In this document: positions 36,295 to 44,735 of the stretch, one piece after another
How the letters are laid out: each line of letters starts with the position of its first letter
Position numbering within the stretch: the stretch's first letter is position 1
From: JAKAVN01 sp963796565
Lineage (GTDB): Bacteria > Desulfobacterota > Binatia > Binatales > Binataceae
Assembly (NCBI GenBank): GCA_963796565.1
Contig: CAWCMA010000005.1
Location: 248,001 to 312,000, forward strand
Direction of reading: 5' to 3'
Length of the DNA: 64,000 bases
Position numbers and translations under genes: made by a program
Notes under the pieces: generated by a model
Database searches by the model: none
Told to the model about the DNA's origin: nothing
What the model saw: the letters and a program-made list of their open reading frames with translations, nothing else

Positions 36295-37626
36295 CTACTG
36301 CAAATTCGGATACACGTCGTCGAGCGTCGCGCGGAGCCGGCTCACGATATAATCGATCTCGTCGGTGCCGATTATAAATGGCGGCGTGACCATCACCGCG
36401 TCGCCGCCCGGCCGCGCCATCCCGGTCGCCGGATAGACAAAAATCCCGTGCTTCAGCCCTGCCGCGACCACCCTGCTCGCGACCTTCATCGCCGCCGGAT
36501 ACGGCGCGCGCGAGGCGCGGTCGCGCACCATCTCGACGCCCCAGAACATTCCGGTGCCGCGGATGTCGCCGACCATCGGATGTCCCGACAGCTCCTCCTT
36601 GAGTTGCGCTCCCAGTCGCGCGCCGACCTCGGCCGCGCGCTCGACCAGATGCTCGCGTTCCATGATCTCGAGCACGCGGTCGGCCACAGCGCAGGAGGCC
36701 GGGTGCGAGCTGTAGGTGTAGAACATGAAGTCGGCACCCTTCGCCTCGCACTGCGCGGCCAGGCTCTCCTGCACCGCCATCATGCCCATCGGCATGTAGC
36801 CGCCGGTCAGTCCCTTGCCACCAACGAGGATGTCGGGGATGACGTTCCAATGGTCGACGGCGAAGCGCCGCCCAGTGCGGCCGAACCCGGTCATCACTTC
36901 GTCGGCGATCAGCAGCACGCCGTGACGACGACATATTTCGGCGATCCGCGGCCAGTACTCCTTGACCGGCGGCACCGCGCCGCCCGCCGAACCCATCATC
37001 GGCTCGGCGATGAACGCCGCGATCGTGTCCTCGCCCTGGCGGGTTATTTCCTCCTCGAGCGCATTGGCGCAATCGATATCGCATCCGGGGTAGGTCTTGT
37101 CCCACGGGCAACGGTAACAGTAGGACGGTTTGATCTTCGGCCAGTCGAACAGCACATGTTCGTAGTCGGCGCGGCGCAGGCTGGCGCCGGCCGAAAGCGC
37201 GGCGATCGAGTTGCCGTGATAGGAGGCCTCGCGCGCGATTATTTTCGTGCGCTGCGGGCGTCCGTGGACCTTGTGATACATCAGCGCAAACTTGAGCGCC
37301 GCCTCGACCGCCTCCGATCCGCCCGAAGTGAAGAAAAAGCGGGTGAGGCCCGGCGGCGTCCATCGTGCAAGCCGCTCGACCAGCCGCTGGCGCTGCGGCG
37401 TCGACCAGACCGGCAGGACGTAGTTGGCGCGGCGTACCTCCTCGCCGACCAGTTGCGCGATTTCCTCGCGCCCCTGCCCGATGTTGGTCACCACGGCTCC
37501 GCCTGCCGCGTCGAGGATTTTCCTGCCGTCGGCAGTGTAGAGCCAGGCGCCCTCGCCACGCTCGATAAGCAGCGGCTCATAGGGCCCGCGCATAAAAGTC
37601 AACGGCAACTTGGACAACTCGGCCAT
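36295..37626 (-). CDS. Class III PLP-dependent aminotransferase
   Basis: A 443-residue fold-type I, class III aminotransferase. PLP sites are Asp242 in IADEVMTGFGR and Lys271 in VGGKGLTGG; FTSGGSEAVEAALK (99-112) and the RTGRRFAVD segment are typical. Four cysteines at 170, 173, 182 and 186 could form a metal site but may be incidental. The ATG at 37626 has AGGAG at 7 nt; a GTG 6 nt earlier is too close to that site. Relatives act on omega-amino acids or amines. A 60-bp stretch similar to codons 42-57 of this gene occurs as debris at 40.6 kb. The CoA-transferase-like gene is 32 bp upstream. Confidence 0.9.
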   Translation of the reverse strand: MAELSKLPLTFMRGPYEPLLIERGEGAWLYTADGRKILDAAGGAVVTNIGQGREEIAQLVGEEVRRANYVLPVWSTPQRQRLVERLARWTPPGLTRFFFTSGGSEAVEAALKFALMYHKVHGRPQRTKIIAREASYHGNSIAALSAGASLRRADYEHVLFDWPKIKPSYCYRCPWDKTYPGCDIDCANALEEEITRQGEDTIAAFIAEPMMGSAGGAVPPVKEYWPRIAEICRRHGVLLIADEVMTGFGRTGRRFAVDHWNVIPDILVGGKGLTGGYMPMGMMAVQESLAAQCEAKGADFMFYTYSSHPASCAVADRVLEIMEREHLVERAAEVGARLGAQLKEELSGHPMVGDIRGTGMFWGVEMVRDRASRAPYPAAMKVASRVVAAGLKHGIFVYPATGMARPGGDAVMVTPPFIIGTDEIDYIVSRLRATLDDVYPNLQ

Positions 37627-37658
37627 CGCCACGCTCCTACAACCGTGAGAGTTCGCGC

Positions 37659-38864
37659 CTATCGGATCGCGCCCTCGGCGCGCCAGCGGTCGATATCATG
37701 CTGATTGTAGCCGAGGTCGGCCATGATTTCGTCGGTATGCTGGCCGAGCTTGGGCGCGAGCGAGCGGATCGAGCCGGGAGTATCGGAGAGCTTGACCGAA
37801 ATTCCGACCTGCTTGATCTTCTCGCCGGTGGGCGCTTCGACCTCGACGATCATGTTGCGCGCGCGGATTTGCGGGTCGTGTTCGAGTTCGTCGAGCGTCA
37901 GCATCCGGCCCACGCAGATGTCGTTTTTGGTCAGCACCTCCCACCACTCGTCGCGCGTTTTGGTCTTGAAGATTTCGGTGAAGCGCGCCTTGATCTCGTC
38001 AAACCGGGCGCTGTTGTACTCGTCCTGGATAAATTCCTCGGTGCCGAGCGCGCGGCACAGGTTGGAGTAGAACCAGGGCTCGACCGAACCGATCGTGATG
38101 TATTTGTCGTCCTTGGTCACGTAGAGATTGTAGTATGGCGCCGAGCCGTCGAGCGTGGTCGCGCCGCGCCGCGGAATCCATCCCTTGCCGTAATGGTTGG
38201 AGAGCGCCTGCGCGATTAGCAGCATCGTCCCGTCCAGCATCGCGATGTCCACGTACTGTCCGCGGCCGGTCTGATGGCGCGCGAGTAGCGCCGCGAGCAC
38301 GCCGATCGCCGCGTGCATCCCGCCCCCCGCATAGTCCGCGAGCAGGTTCTGGGGAATCGTCGGCGGCTGATCCTTGCGCCCGATCATCGAGAGCGCGCCC
38401 GATTGCGCGATATAGTTGAGGTCATGGCCGACGAAGTCGCGATACGGCCCGGTCTGGCCGAAGCCGGTCACCGCACAGTAAACCAGGCGCGGATTGCGCG
38501 CGCCCAGCATCGAGTAGTCGATCCCCAGCCGCTTGGCGACGCCGGGGCGGAACTCCTCGACCACCACGTCGGCCCGCTGCGCCATCCGCAGAAAGACCTC
38601 GCGCCCCGCCCCGCTCTTGAGATTGAGCCCGATCGATTTCTTATTGCGCCCAAGCGCGTTGTGTACGCCAAGGCCGGTCGCGGGCCGTTGCGTCTTGCCC
38701 GAGGCCGCGGCCTGCTCGGCGCGCCGTCCGGTCGGCGGCCCGGGTTCCTCGACCTTGATGATATCGGCGCCAAGGTCGCCGAGGATCATCGTGCAATGCG
38801 GTCCGGGAGCGAGCTTGGTGAGGTCGACAATCTTGATGCCGCTGAGGGGTGCGATTGAAGCCAT
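37659..38864 (-). CDS. Alpha-methylacyl-CoA racemase-like family III CoA-transferase superfamily protein
   Basis: A 401-residue CaiB/BaiF-superfamily protein. The active-site pair of alpha-methylacyl-CoA racemase is visible as His147 in GHDLNYIAQSGALS and Asp177 in LLADYAGGG, with the same 30-residue spacing as His126/Asp156 of the mycobacterial racemase. This favours an epimerase of 2-methylacyl-CoA over a true transferase, though CoA-transferases of the family share the fold and the Asp. ATG at 38864 starts the conserved PLSGIKIVDLT segment. It is upstream of the aminotransferase gene (32 bp) on the same strand. Branched-chain or sterol side-chain degradation is a reasonable guess. Confidence 0.85.
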   Translation of the reverse strand: MASIAPLSGIKIVDLTKLAPGPHCTMILGDLGADIIKVEEPGPPTGRRAEQAAASGKTQRPATGLGVHNALGRNKKSIGLNLKSGAGREVFLRMAQRADVVVEEFRPGVAKRLGIDYSMLGARNPRLVYCAVTGFGQTGPYRDFVGHDLNYIAQSGALSMIGRKDQPPTIPQNLLADYAGGGMHAAIGVLAALLARHQTGRGQYVDIAMLDGTMLLIAQALSNHYGKGWIPRRGATTLDGSAPYYNLYVTKDDKYITIGSVEPWFYSNLCRALGTEEFIQDEYNSARFDEIKARFTEIFKTKTRDEWWEVLTKNDICVGRMLTLDELEHDPQIRARNMIVEVEAPTGEKIKQVGISVKLSDTPGSIRSLAPKLGQHTDEIMADLGYNQHDIDRWRAEGAIR

Positions 38865-39078
38865 GATACTTGCAGTCTCTCCTTCGTTTGAGGCGTCGGC
38901 GCTTTGAAGGCGTCCGCGCAATCCAGCCGGCCCGCGAGCAGCGCCCGCCGCCGCGCTTTCCGGCGCAGCCGTCCCGAGCGCGCCCGGTTGCCCTGATGAT
39001 GATTTACTTTCTTTGAATCGTTGCGTCCACGTGCGCAAACCCTTTCGGCCCAGCCGTTCGCGCCGCGGCCCCCGTGCG

Positions 39079-39105
39079 CGGCTCAGACCACCGCCGCGCG
39101 CAACC
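39079..39105 (+). repeat. 27-bp direct repeat, left copy
   Basis: This copy matches 40683-40709 base for base over 27 bp (CGGCTCAGACCACCGCCGCG... reading right). The right copy is the 3' end, including the stop codon, of the BtuF-like gene on the minus strand. The left copy is non-coding, upstream of the racemase-like gene. Together they bracket 1,577 bp of gene fragments. Confidence 0.95.
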
Positions 39106-39118
39106 ATGTAACTGACCG

Positions 39119-39463
39119 ATGGACACAGCCTGGAACTGGTTGACAAACTCTCGGAACGCCTCTCAAATTTTCACTCAGAAAGTCCTCTTTGTTGTCGCCG
39201 CCGTACAGACGGCGGTAAAGGACCATCCAACGCTGCCACCGCTAACCCAGGCTCAACTGGAAAAGATGGCTCTGCTACAATACGGCGGCTTCGTGCCTTT
39301 GCCAAGAAAGCCACGCGACCAATACTACTCGCCTCAACCGATCGGCGGCACATGGCAGTGGGCATTTAATGAGAGCGTGTCAAAGGCTGGACAGAAATAC
39401 GTGACGACCACTTACAGTCCACCCCTGAATAATTCATTCCCGACGTCGACCACGTGCGACTGA
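39119..39463 (+). CDS. Hypothetical protein, probable C-terminal fragment of a lysozyme-like protein
   Basis: A 114-residue frame that begins 13 bp after the left 27-bp repeat. The composition (WNWLTNSRN, many Q, a YGG segment, GGTWQWAFN) is protein-like. It resembles the C-terminal part of phage-type or transglycosylase-like proteins, where a helix bundle is followed by a W-x-W segment (tentative). No N-terminal catalytic part is present, because a stop codon lies 3 bp before the ATG. The likely explanation is a gene truncated at the junction. It stands 15 bp before the secreted protein gene. Expression is doubtful. Confidence 0.45.
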   Translation: MDTAWNWLTNSRNASQIFTQKVLFVVAAVQTAVKDHPTLPPLTQAQLEKMALLQYGGFVPLPRKPRDQYYSPQPIGGTWQWAFNESVSKAGQKYVTTTYSPPLNNSFPTSTTCD

Positions 39464-39478
39464 CTCGGAGAACTGAGT

Positions 39479-40294
39479 ATGCGCAAGAGAGTATTGCCAA
39501 GCGCGCTTTTAGCTTCGATGTTCCTGTTCGCGTCGAACGCATTGGCGGCGCCACCAGATCTCGCCTCCTCGGATTGGTCGGCTAAAGCGCCGCACAATCT
39601 GGCCGCCAATCCGCCGGCTGAAGACGTAGTAGAGGCTTTCATGAGCAATCTCGACCGCGGCCCGGGATATCCGCTAGGCATCTGCTACGCGCACTTCGCC
39701 GACCTGCATCATTCAGGCACGTTGTCATTGGTCGTTGCGGAGAACGACGGCAGGGCTTGCCATCTCTTTGTGGTTGACAAAGCTGCCGGAGGCTTTTCGA
39801 GGTATGGTTTCGATCTCTCCCACGGTGCGGACGGTCCGAAAATCAAAGACCTGGATGGGAACGGCAACCTTGAGCTGATCGTGCCTACGGATCTCACCGA
39901 TTATTACGGTGCTGGGTACTGCATGACGCGATGGCCGGTGATATACGCCTGGACCGGCGATGGTTACAGCGACGTTAGCAGCCATTACAAGAGCTACTAC
40001 GAACAGCGGCTTGCCGCTCTGCAAAAAGACATAGCGGCGGCGGAGGCTCAAGAAGAGCGCGCGGAACAGGCGCTTGCTGCTCAAGGCCCAGAGCCTGCGG
40101 CGACCGCTAACGGCCCGGTTATCACCAACCAGCCTCTGGTTTCGTCCGCGGAAAACGTCGTGTCAGTGACCGAGAGTAATGAGCCGGGCACCAGCATCAG
40201 CGTGTCGAGGCGTGTTATACCGGCGACGCCGCCGCCGCAGCCACCGGATGCGCCTCCGCCAGACCGGAATGGACTCCAATGTACCAAGGCGTAA
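39479..40294 (+). CDS. Secreted FG-GAP-like hypothetical protein, N-terminal part of an interrupted gene
   Basis: A 271-residue product with a clear signal peptide (residues 1-23, ending Ala-Leu-Ala-Ala). It carries an FG-GAP/VCBS-like calcium-loop phrase, IKDLDGNGNLELIVPT, preceded by HFADLHHSGTLSLVV. A helical segment near residue 180 and a Pro/Thr-rich stretch near the end follow. The frame ends at TAA (40292-40294), yet it stays open and protein-like for another 92 codons beyond that stop. The gene is thus probably interrupted by a nonsense mutation. GC content is lower than in the flanking core genes, consistent with acquired DNA. Function unknown. Confidence 0.6.
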   Translation: MRKRVLPSALLASMFLFASNALAAPPDLASSDWSAKAPHNLAANPPAEDVVEAFMSNLDRGPGYPLGICYAHFADLHHSGTLSLVVAENDGRACHLFVVDKAAGGFSRYGFDLSHGADGPKIKDLDGNGNLELIVPTDLTDYYGAGYCMTRWPVIYAWTGDGYSDVSSHYKSYYEQRLAALQKDIAAAEAQEERAEQALAAQGPEPAATANGPVITNQPLVSSAENVVSVTESNEPGTSISVSRRVIPATPPPQPPDAPPPDRNGLQCTKA

Positions 40295-40573
40295 GCGGCC
40301 AAGATCGAGCGCTTCCTCGGCATCTCGCGCGATGCCGGGATGAACGACGCGATAAAATTGGCGAACAGCGACGATGCGGATGACCGCGATTTCGCGACGG
40401 ACGTGCTCGCCGATATCGGGACCCCGGAAGCAATGAGATATCTGCGAACTCTGAGCCACGATCCTGATCGCGGGGTGGCTTTCTCGGGGAAATACGGCCT
40501 CGAACATGGTCCGGTCGCGTATAAAGTCGACCGGGAGCCGCTTACCGACGCCAACGGCGAGTCGATCAAATGA
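40295..40573 (+). pseudogene. In-frame continuation of the interrupted secreted protein gene (HEAT-like C-terminal part)
   Basis: Immediately after the TAA at 40292 the same reading frame continues for 92 codons to the TGA at 40571. It encodes helical repeats resembling HEAT/PBS lyase-type units (AAKIERFLGIS, DFATDVLADIGTPEAMRYL, SHDPDRG). An internal ATG at 40340 could start a 77-residue peptide but has no convincing ribosome site. The simplest reading is one ancestral gene of about 364 codons broken by a single stop. An assembly error is the alternative. Confidence 0.6.
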
Positions 40574-40621
40574 TTCGCGGATTTCTGCGCCTGGATGCCG
40601 ACCGCTAGCCCTCCAGATCGA

Positions 40622-40680
40622 TAGCGCGCGATTTTCTCGCGTCCCTGGCCGTGTTGGTCATCACAGCACCGGCGCCGCCC
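40622..40680 (-). pseudogene. Remnant of a class III aminotransferase gene
   Basis: About 55 bp here align with the coding sequence of the aminotransferase at 36295-37626 (near 37455-37510, codons about 42-57) at roughly 85% identity by eye. At least one base is deleted, which breaks the frame. It has no start or stop context and lies just inside the right 27-bp repeat. It is debris from a paralogue or a partial duplication, not an active gene. Confidence 0.55.
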
Positions 40681-40682
40681 GC

Positions 40683-40709
40683 CGGCTCAGACCACCGCCG
40701 CGCGCAACC
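40683..40709 (+). repeat. 27-bp direct repeat, right copy
   Basis: Identical to 39079-39105. Here the repeat encodes the last seven codons and the stop of the BtuF-like gene on the minus strand. A repeat at the 3' end of a gene that leaves the gene intact is the pattern made by site-specific or homology-driven insertion, although no recombinase gene remains in the bracketed DNA. Confidence 0.95.
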
Positions 40710-41523
40710 GCGACAGCCGCTCGTTGAGCGCGCGCAGCCCTTCGACCATGTGGACGCCGTACCAGTGCAGGTCGCGCCCGCTGATCAGCAGCATCCGGCG
40801 CCCCAGCGCCGCCGGGAGCATCGCCTTCAGCTCTTCGACGTCGCGCTGGCCGAACTCGTAAGGCTCGTCGGGCAACAGCACGATATCGGGGCGATGCTCG
40901 ACGGCCTCTTCCACCGTGGTGCGCGGATAGCGCTCGCCCGAGGCGGCATAGACGTTGTTGAAGCCCATCATGCGCAGCACGTCATGCGCGTAGGTGTCGG
41001 CGTTGAAGGTCATCCAGGGCTTCTTCCAAATCGGGCAGAAGACCCGCAGCCGAAGTTTGCTCCAGACGCCGAGTCCGGCCTCGATTCCGCTCACCGAGAG
41101 CGTTATCTCGCGTGCTAGCGCGGCCGCCTGCGGCTCGCGGTCCAGCGCGCGGCCCAGGCGCAGGATCGATTCGACCGCGCCCGGCACGGTGCGCGGATAG
41201 GTCGTCAGCACCGGCACTCCCTGCCCGCGCAGGCGCTCGATATCCTCGCGGCGGTTTTCCTCCGCGTTGGCGATCACCAAGTCGGGCTTAAGCTTCGCGA
41301 TTTCGCGCAGGTTGGGATTCTTGGTGCCGCCCACCCTGGGGATGGCGGCGAGCGCCTGGGCCGGTTCGACGCAAAAGCGCGTTGCCGCAACGACCATCTC
41401 GCCCGCGCCAAGCGCGAACAGAGTCTGCGTCCAGCTTGGCACCAGCGAGACGACGCGCTCGGGCGGACGCTCGATTTCGACCTTGAGGCCGATGTCGTCG
41501 TTGAGTTGAAGCCACGATGCCAT
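40687..41523 (-). CDS. BtuF-like cobalamin/metal-chelate binding protein (Peripla_BP_2 fold), no signal peptide
   Basis: A 278-residue protein of the helical-backbone metal receptor family. It has RVVSLVPSWTQTLFALGAGEMVVAAT at the N terminus, the LKPDLVIANAEEN segment and a C-terminal domain ending in GRDLHWYGVHMVEGL. Members bind vitamin B12 or iron chelates for ABC import. This one lacks a signal peptide and has no ABC transporter genes beside it, so it may act in the cytoplasm or partner remote genes. Its 3' end is the right-hand 27-bp repeat. The small membrane protein gene is 11 bp upstream and probably co-transcribed. Confidence 0.83.
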   Translation of the reverse strand: MASWLQLNDDIGLKVEIERPPERVVSLVPSWTQTLFALGAGEMVVAATRFCVEPAQALAAIPRVGGTKNPNLREIAKLKPDLVIANAEENRREDIERLRGQGVPVLTTYPRTVPGAVESILRLGRALDREPQAAALAREITLSVSGIEAGLGVWSKLRLRVFCPIWKKPWMTFNADTYAHDVLRMMGFNNVYAASGERYPRTTVEEAVEHRPDIVLLPDEPYEFGQRDVEELKAMLPAALGRRMLLISGRDLHWYGVHMVEGLRALNERLSRLRAAVV

Positions 41524-41534
41524 CCGGGTCCGGC

Positions 41535-41819
41535 CTAACGGCCGCTCCTTTCTCGCACCACCTGATCGAGCGCACGGCGGTCGGAGTTGGTCAGGTTCTC
41601 GCCTGCGCCGTCAGTGGCTGGTTCCGGCTGAGGTTCACCGTCCACGGACGGCTCGGGCGGGGGCGCCGCGGAACGATGGGTCAGGAAATGCATCGCACGC
41701 GGGGCCAACACGCGCCGGGTAAGAAACCCCGCGGCGAGCACGAGTAATGCCACAATCAGGATCAGGCTCGGACGCTTGCGCTTCCCGCGTGACCGCCGTC
41801 GCCGCCGCCGTTTTGCCAT
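41535..41819 (-). CDS. Small single-pass membrane protein
   Basis: A 94-residue protein with a strongly basic N terminus (about a dozen Arg/Lys in the first 16 residues). One hydrophobic helix follows (about 19-35) and then a Pro/Glu-rich tail. The charge pattern predicts a cytoplasmic N terminus. An AGGGG ribosome site precedes the ATG, and it ends 11 bp before the BtuF-like gene. No family recognised. Confidence 0.6.
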   Translation of the reverse strand: MAKRRRRRRSRGKRKRPSLILIVALLVLAAGFLTRRVLAPRAMHFLTHRSAAPPPEPSVDGEPQPEPATDGAGENLTNSDRRALDQVVRERSGR

Positions 41820-42169
41820 CGAACCCCTGCGCCGCGAACCGCCAACCCATCATCCTTACGGAATTCCCGAAATCTGCCGCCGCGCGCCGGATACTCCATT
41901 CGCACGTGGGTGCGCCGGAATCCTACCCCACCGCGATACCAAATAGAACCGGCCGCGCGCGCACGCCGCGCCGTCAGCGCAGCAATCGGAATAGCGCGAG
42001 CAGAATAGCGCGATCGAATCGGCCTCATCAAAATGACGCGCGGCGGGCGGCTCCCCCCTGTTCCAGGGATACCCGCCCGCCGCGTGTTTCATCCACTCTC
42101 TTGCGAGGCCCGCTGGCGTTCCAGCTCCGCTCTACACTTTGAGGACCACGTACATCGTGGCGTTTCGCC
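41820..42169. other. 350-bp gene-free region
   Basis: Between the small membrane protein gene start and the degP stop. It holds the degP terminator (listed separately) and presumably the promoter of the membrane protein/BtuF-like pair. Nothing else is recognisable. Confidence 0.5.
42036..42087 (-). terminator. Rho-independent-type terminator of degP
   Basis: A 12-bp perfect GC stem, 42039-42050 with 42073-42084, encloses a 22-nt loop that holds its own short CCCTG/CAGGG pairing. On the minus strand it follows the degP stop by about 85 nt and is followed by ATTTTG. It may also work for the plus strand, where GTTTC follows. Confidence 0.65.
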
Positions 42170-43786
42170 TCAGCCTTGCGGTTTGATCACCGTGTACAGC
42201 GTGGCATTGCCGCGCTGCACCAGGAGCAAAGCCGAGTTCTTGTTCTTCTTGGCCTGCTTGGCGGCCGACAGAAAATCGTCAACCGAATTGACCTTCGCGT
42301 GGTCGACTTCGAGCACGACGTCGCCCTGCTGAATTCCCGCGTCCGCGGCCGGGCTGTCGGGTTGCACGCCGCGGACCACCACGCCCTTGGTGCTGTTGAG
42401 GTTGAGCTGATTGGCGATGTCGGGCGTGATCCCCTGGACCTGGAGGCCCCAGTTGGAGCCTGGCTCCTCGCTCTTGGCGCTGGCGAGCTGCTGATCCTTG
42501 AGTTCGGCGACCTTGGTCTGGATTGTGAGATGCTTGCCGTTACGGATCACTTCGACCGGCACGGTGTCGCCGATCGGCGTCTGCGCAACCAGTTCGGGAA
42601 GCTGATGCTCGTCCTGCACCGGCTGGTTGTTGAACTTGACGATGATGTCGCCGCGCTGGATGCCCGCCTTGAGCGCCGGGCCTTCCTTCTCGACGTTGGC
42701 CACCAACGCGCCCTCGGGCTTGGCCAGGTTGAAGGACTGGGCGAGGTCAGGCGTGACTTCCTGAATCTCGACTCCCAGCCACCCGCGAACCACCTTGCCA
42801 TGATCCTTGAGTTGCTCCATCACTTGCTTGGCGATGTCGATCGGGATCGCGAAGCCGATTCCGGCATTGCTGCCGGTGCTGCTGTAGATGGCGGTATTGA
42901 TGCCTATTACCTGGCCCTTGGCATTGAACAGTGGACCGCCCGAGTTACCCGGATTGATCGACGCGTCGGTCTGGATGAAATCGTCGTAGTTGCCGCCGAG
43001 CGCGCGCCCCTTGGCGCTGATGATGCCGGCGGTGACCGTCGAGTTGAAGCCGAACGGACTGCCAATCGCGATTACCCAGTCGCCGACCTCCGCCGTGCTG
43101 GAATCACCCAGCGGCGCCACTGGCAAAGGCTGCTTGGTGTCGATCTTGATCAGCGCCAGATCGGTCTTGGGATCTTTGCCGACGACCTTGGCGGTAAACT
43201 CGCGCTTGTCGAGCAGCCGGACGTGAATCTCGTCGGCGTGTCCGGCCACGTGATTGTTGGTTAGGATATAGCCGTCGGGCGAGACGATCACGCCCGAGCC
43301 CAGTCCGTGCTCTTTGTATTGATGGGGAATCTGGCCGAAGAAGCGGCGGAACTGGTCAAATGGGTTTTGCTGCTGACCAAACGGCCCGCCGGGACCCTGG
43401 TCGCCGGGTCCACCCGGACCACCCGGCCCGTCCTGTCCTTCCGGTCCGTCAGGAGAGTCGCCCGGACCACCCTGATCGCCGCCGGACTGCATCCCGGCCT
43501 TGACTTGCTGCACCACGCTGACATTGACCACCGACGGCATCACCCGCTTGACCAACGGCGCGAAGGAGGGAATCAATACGCCGGCTTCGTTGGGTTCGGG
43601 CTGATTGGCCGGCGCGGGCGCGCTATTCGTCTGCGCTTGGGCGATTCGTTCGGCGGGGGCGGACTGGGATTTAACTTGTTCCTGCTGCGAGCTGGAACTC
43701 CAGAACGGAAAGGCCCCGGCACGCGCAAAGGCGATTACGATACCCAGGAATACGCCGCAGGATACCGCGGCGATCTTCTTAAACAT
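42170..43786 (-). CDS. Do-family serine endopeptidase DegP/HtrA
   Basis: Periplasmic quality-control protease/chaperone of 538 residues. It has an N-terminal signal/anchor helix (1-25), a trypsin-like domain with triad His179 (TNNHV), Asp209 (KTDLALIKID) and Ser282 (NPGNSGGP), then two PDZ domains (about 350-440 and 450-535). Between residues 100 and 140 is an unusual Gly/Pro/Asp/Gln-rich stretch of GPGG-type repeats in the position of the regulatory Q-linker/LA loop. AGGAGG precedes the ATG. It could be named DegP, DegQ or MucD; orthology is not decidable here. Confidence 0.95.
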   Translation of the reverse strand: MFKKIAAVSCGVFLGIVIAFARAGAFPFWSSSSQQEQVKSQSAPAERIAQAQTNSAPAPANQPEPNEAGVLIPSFAPLVKRVMPSVVNVSVVQQVKAGMQSGGDQGGPGDSPDGPEGQDGPGGPGGPGDQGPGGPFGQQQNPFDQFRRFFGQIPHQYKEHGLGSGVIVSPDGYILTNNHVAGHADEIHVRLLDKREFTAKVVGKDPKTDLALIKIDTKQPLPVAPLGDSSTAEVGDWVIAIGSPFGFNSTVTAGIISAKGRALGGNYDDFIQTDASINPGNSGGPLFNAKGQVIGINTAIYSSTGSNAGIGFAIPIDIAKQVMEQLKDHGKVVRGWLGVEIQEVTPDLAQSFNLAKPEGALVANVEKEGPALKAGIQRGDIIVKFNNQPVQDEHQLPELVAQTPIGDTVPVEVIRNGKHLTIQTKVAELKDQQLASAKSEEPGSNWGLQVQGITPDIANQLNLNSTKGVVVRGVQPDSPAADAGIQQGDVVLEVDHAKVNSVDDFLSAAKQAKKNKNSALLLVQRGNATLYTVIKPQG

Positions 43787-44153
43787 TCAGTCTCCTCCTG
43801 GAGATGACAACGTTCATGTCCATCCGCTTATGCACGGCACTACATACTGGGTTAAGACGATAGTGGACGGCTTAAATTCAGACGACGTGTGTCGTGCGAC
43901 CAGCTTCCCTGCGGAAACGCCGCCTCGCGTCGCGCTCGAATCCGCCAGTAATCCGGTTTTCCAGTAAATCAGAAAAGCACCGCTAAGCAAACGCCAGCCG
44001 CCTCCGCTCCGTCAGCCGGGGGCCCACGATGGCACGAGCATCGCCAGGGAACAGCCTGCCGCCAAGGATGAACCGGCACGCGCGCCCGCCCAAGCCTCCA
44101 TCGTGGCGCCCTCGGTGTATCTTAGCGGGACAGTCTCTGTCCGTTCGAGGTGA
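43787..44153. other. 367-bp intergenic region between degP and the hydroxylase-like gene
   Basis: A divergent region expected to hold both promoters. A small inverted repeat ACGAC-GTGT-GTCGT lies near 43880-43895. I could not assign a sigma-E-type or other consensus promoter, and no RNA gene is evident. Confidence 0.4.
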
Positions 44154-44735
44154 TTGCGCGCGCGTCGTCCACTGCCTTACGATATTGGCGTGCTCGACGC
44201 ACTCTCTATCGTCGGATTTTTCGGCGCTGGGCTCCTCACCTGGACTTTTCTGGAGTATGCGATCCATGGCTGGATGGGCCATCGGTTCGCGACTTTCGTG
44301 ACTCCGTTGCACCACGTGCACCATCGCGACTTGCGTGCGGTCTTCGCCCTTGGCGCATGGCTGCCGGCCCTGCTGCCGCTAGTTATCGGCGCCGCCCGCG
44401 GAGCGTGCGGATGGACGATCTTTTACGGCGGCATCCTGGCCGGGTTCGCAGCCTACGAAGTGCTGCACTACCGGATGCACTTTCGCGCGCCGATCTGCCG
44501 CGCCGAGGCGCGGATGCGCACGCGCCACCTGATCCACCACTATTGTGCACCGGCGCTGTTCTTCGGAGTCACCACGCCGCTGTGGGATCGCGTCTTCAGA
44601 ACCACGGCCAGCGGCGCTGAAGGCGCTCTTCTAGCGGCCCGTGTCGCCTCGATCGCACCGCTTGAGGGCCCGTCGAACGTCACCGCGCCGGGCGCCATGA
44701 TGCGCCGGCTGATAGCCACAATCGCGATTCGCTAG
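44154..44735 (+). CDS. Sterol desaturase / fatty acid hydroxylase family protein
   Basis: A 193-residue integral membrane di-iron protein of the fatty-acid hydroxylase superfamily. Histidine clusters follow the family pattern: EYAIHGWMGH, HHVHHRD, HYRMHF and HLIHHY, interspersed with about four hydrophobic segments. These enzymes insert oxygen or desaturate lipids and carotenoids at the membrane. The TTG at 44154 has a good AGGTGA site; a GTG at 44190 would still keep all histidines. It is monocistronic. Confidence 0.82.
   Translation: MRARRPLPYDIGVLDALSIVGFFGAGLLTWTFLEYAIHGWMGHRFATFVTPLHHVHHRDLRAVFALGAWLPALLPLVIGAARGACGWTIFYGGILAGFAAYEVLHYRMHFRAPICRAEARMRTRHLIHHYCAPALFFGVTTPLWDRVFRTTASGAEGALLAARVASIAPLEGPSNVTAPGAMMRRLIATIAIR

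Noticed and set aside
38960..39020. Similarity between DNA upstream of the racemase-like gene and DNA at 53800-53850 (both could encode SGQPGALG)
   Set aside because: Only about 25 bp agree reasonably, and the orientation relative to the genes differs; it may be a dispersed repeat, but two loose copies are not enough.
39106..40682. An insertion sequence or integron cassette in the repeat-bracketed segment
   Set aside because: No transposase, integrase, terminal inverted repeats or attC-like structure is present; only the 27-bp direct repeat is seen.
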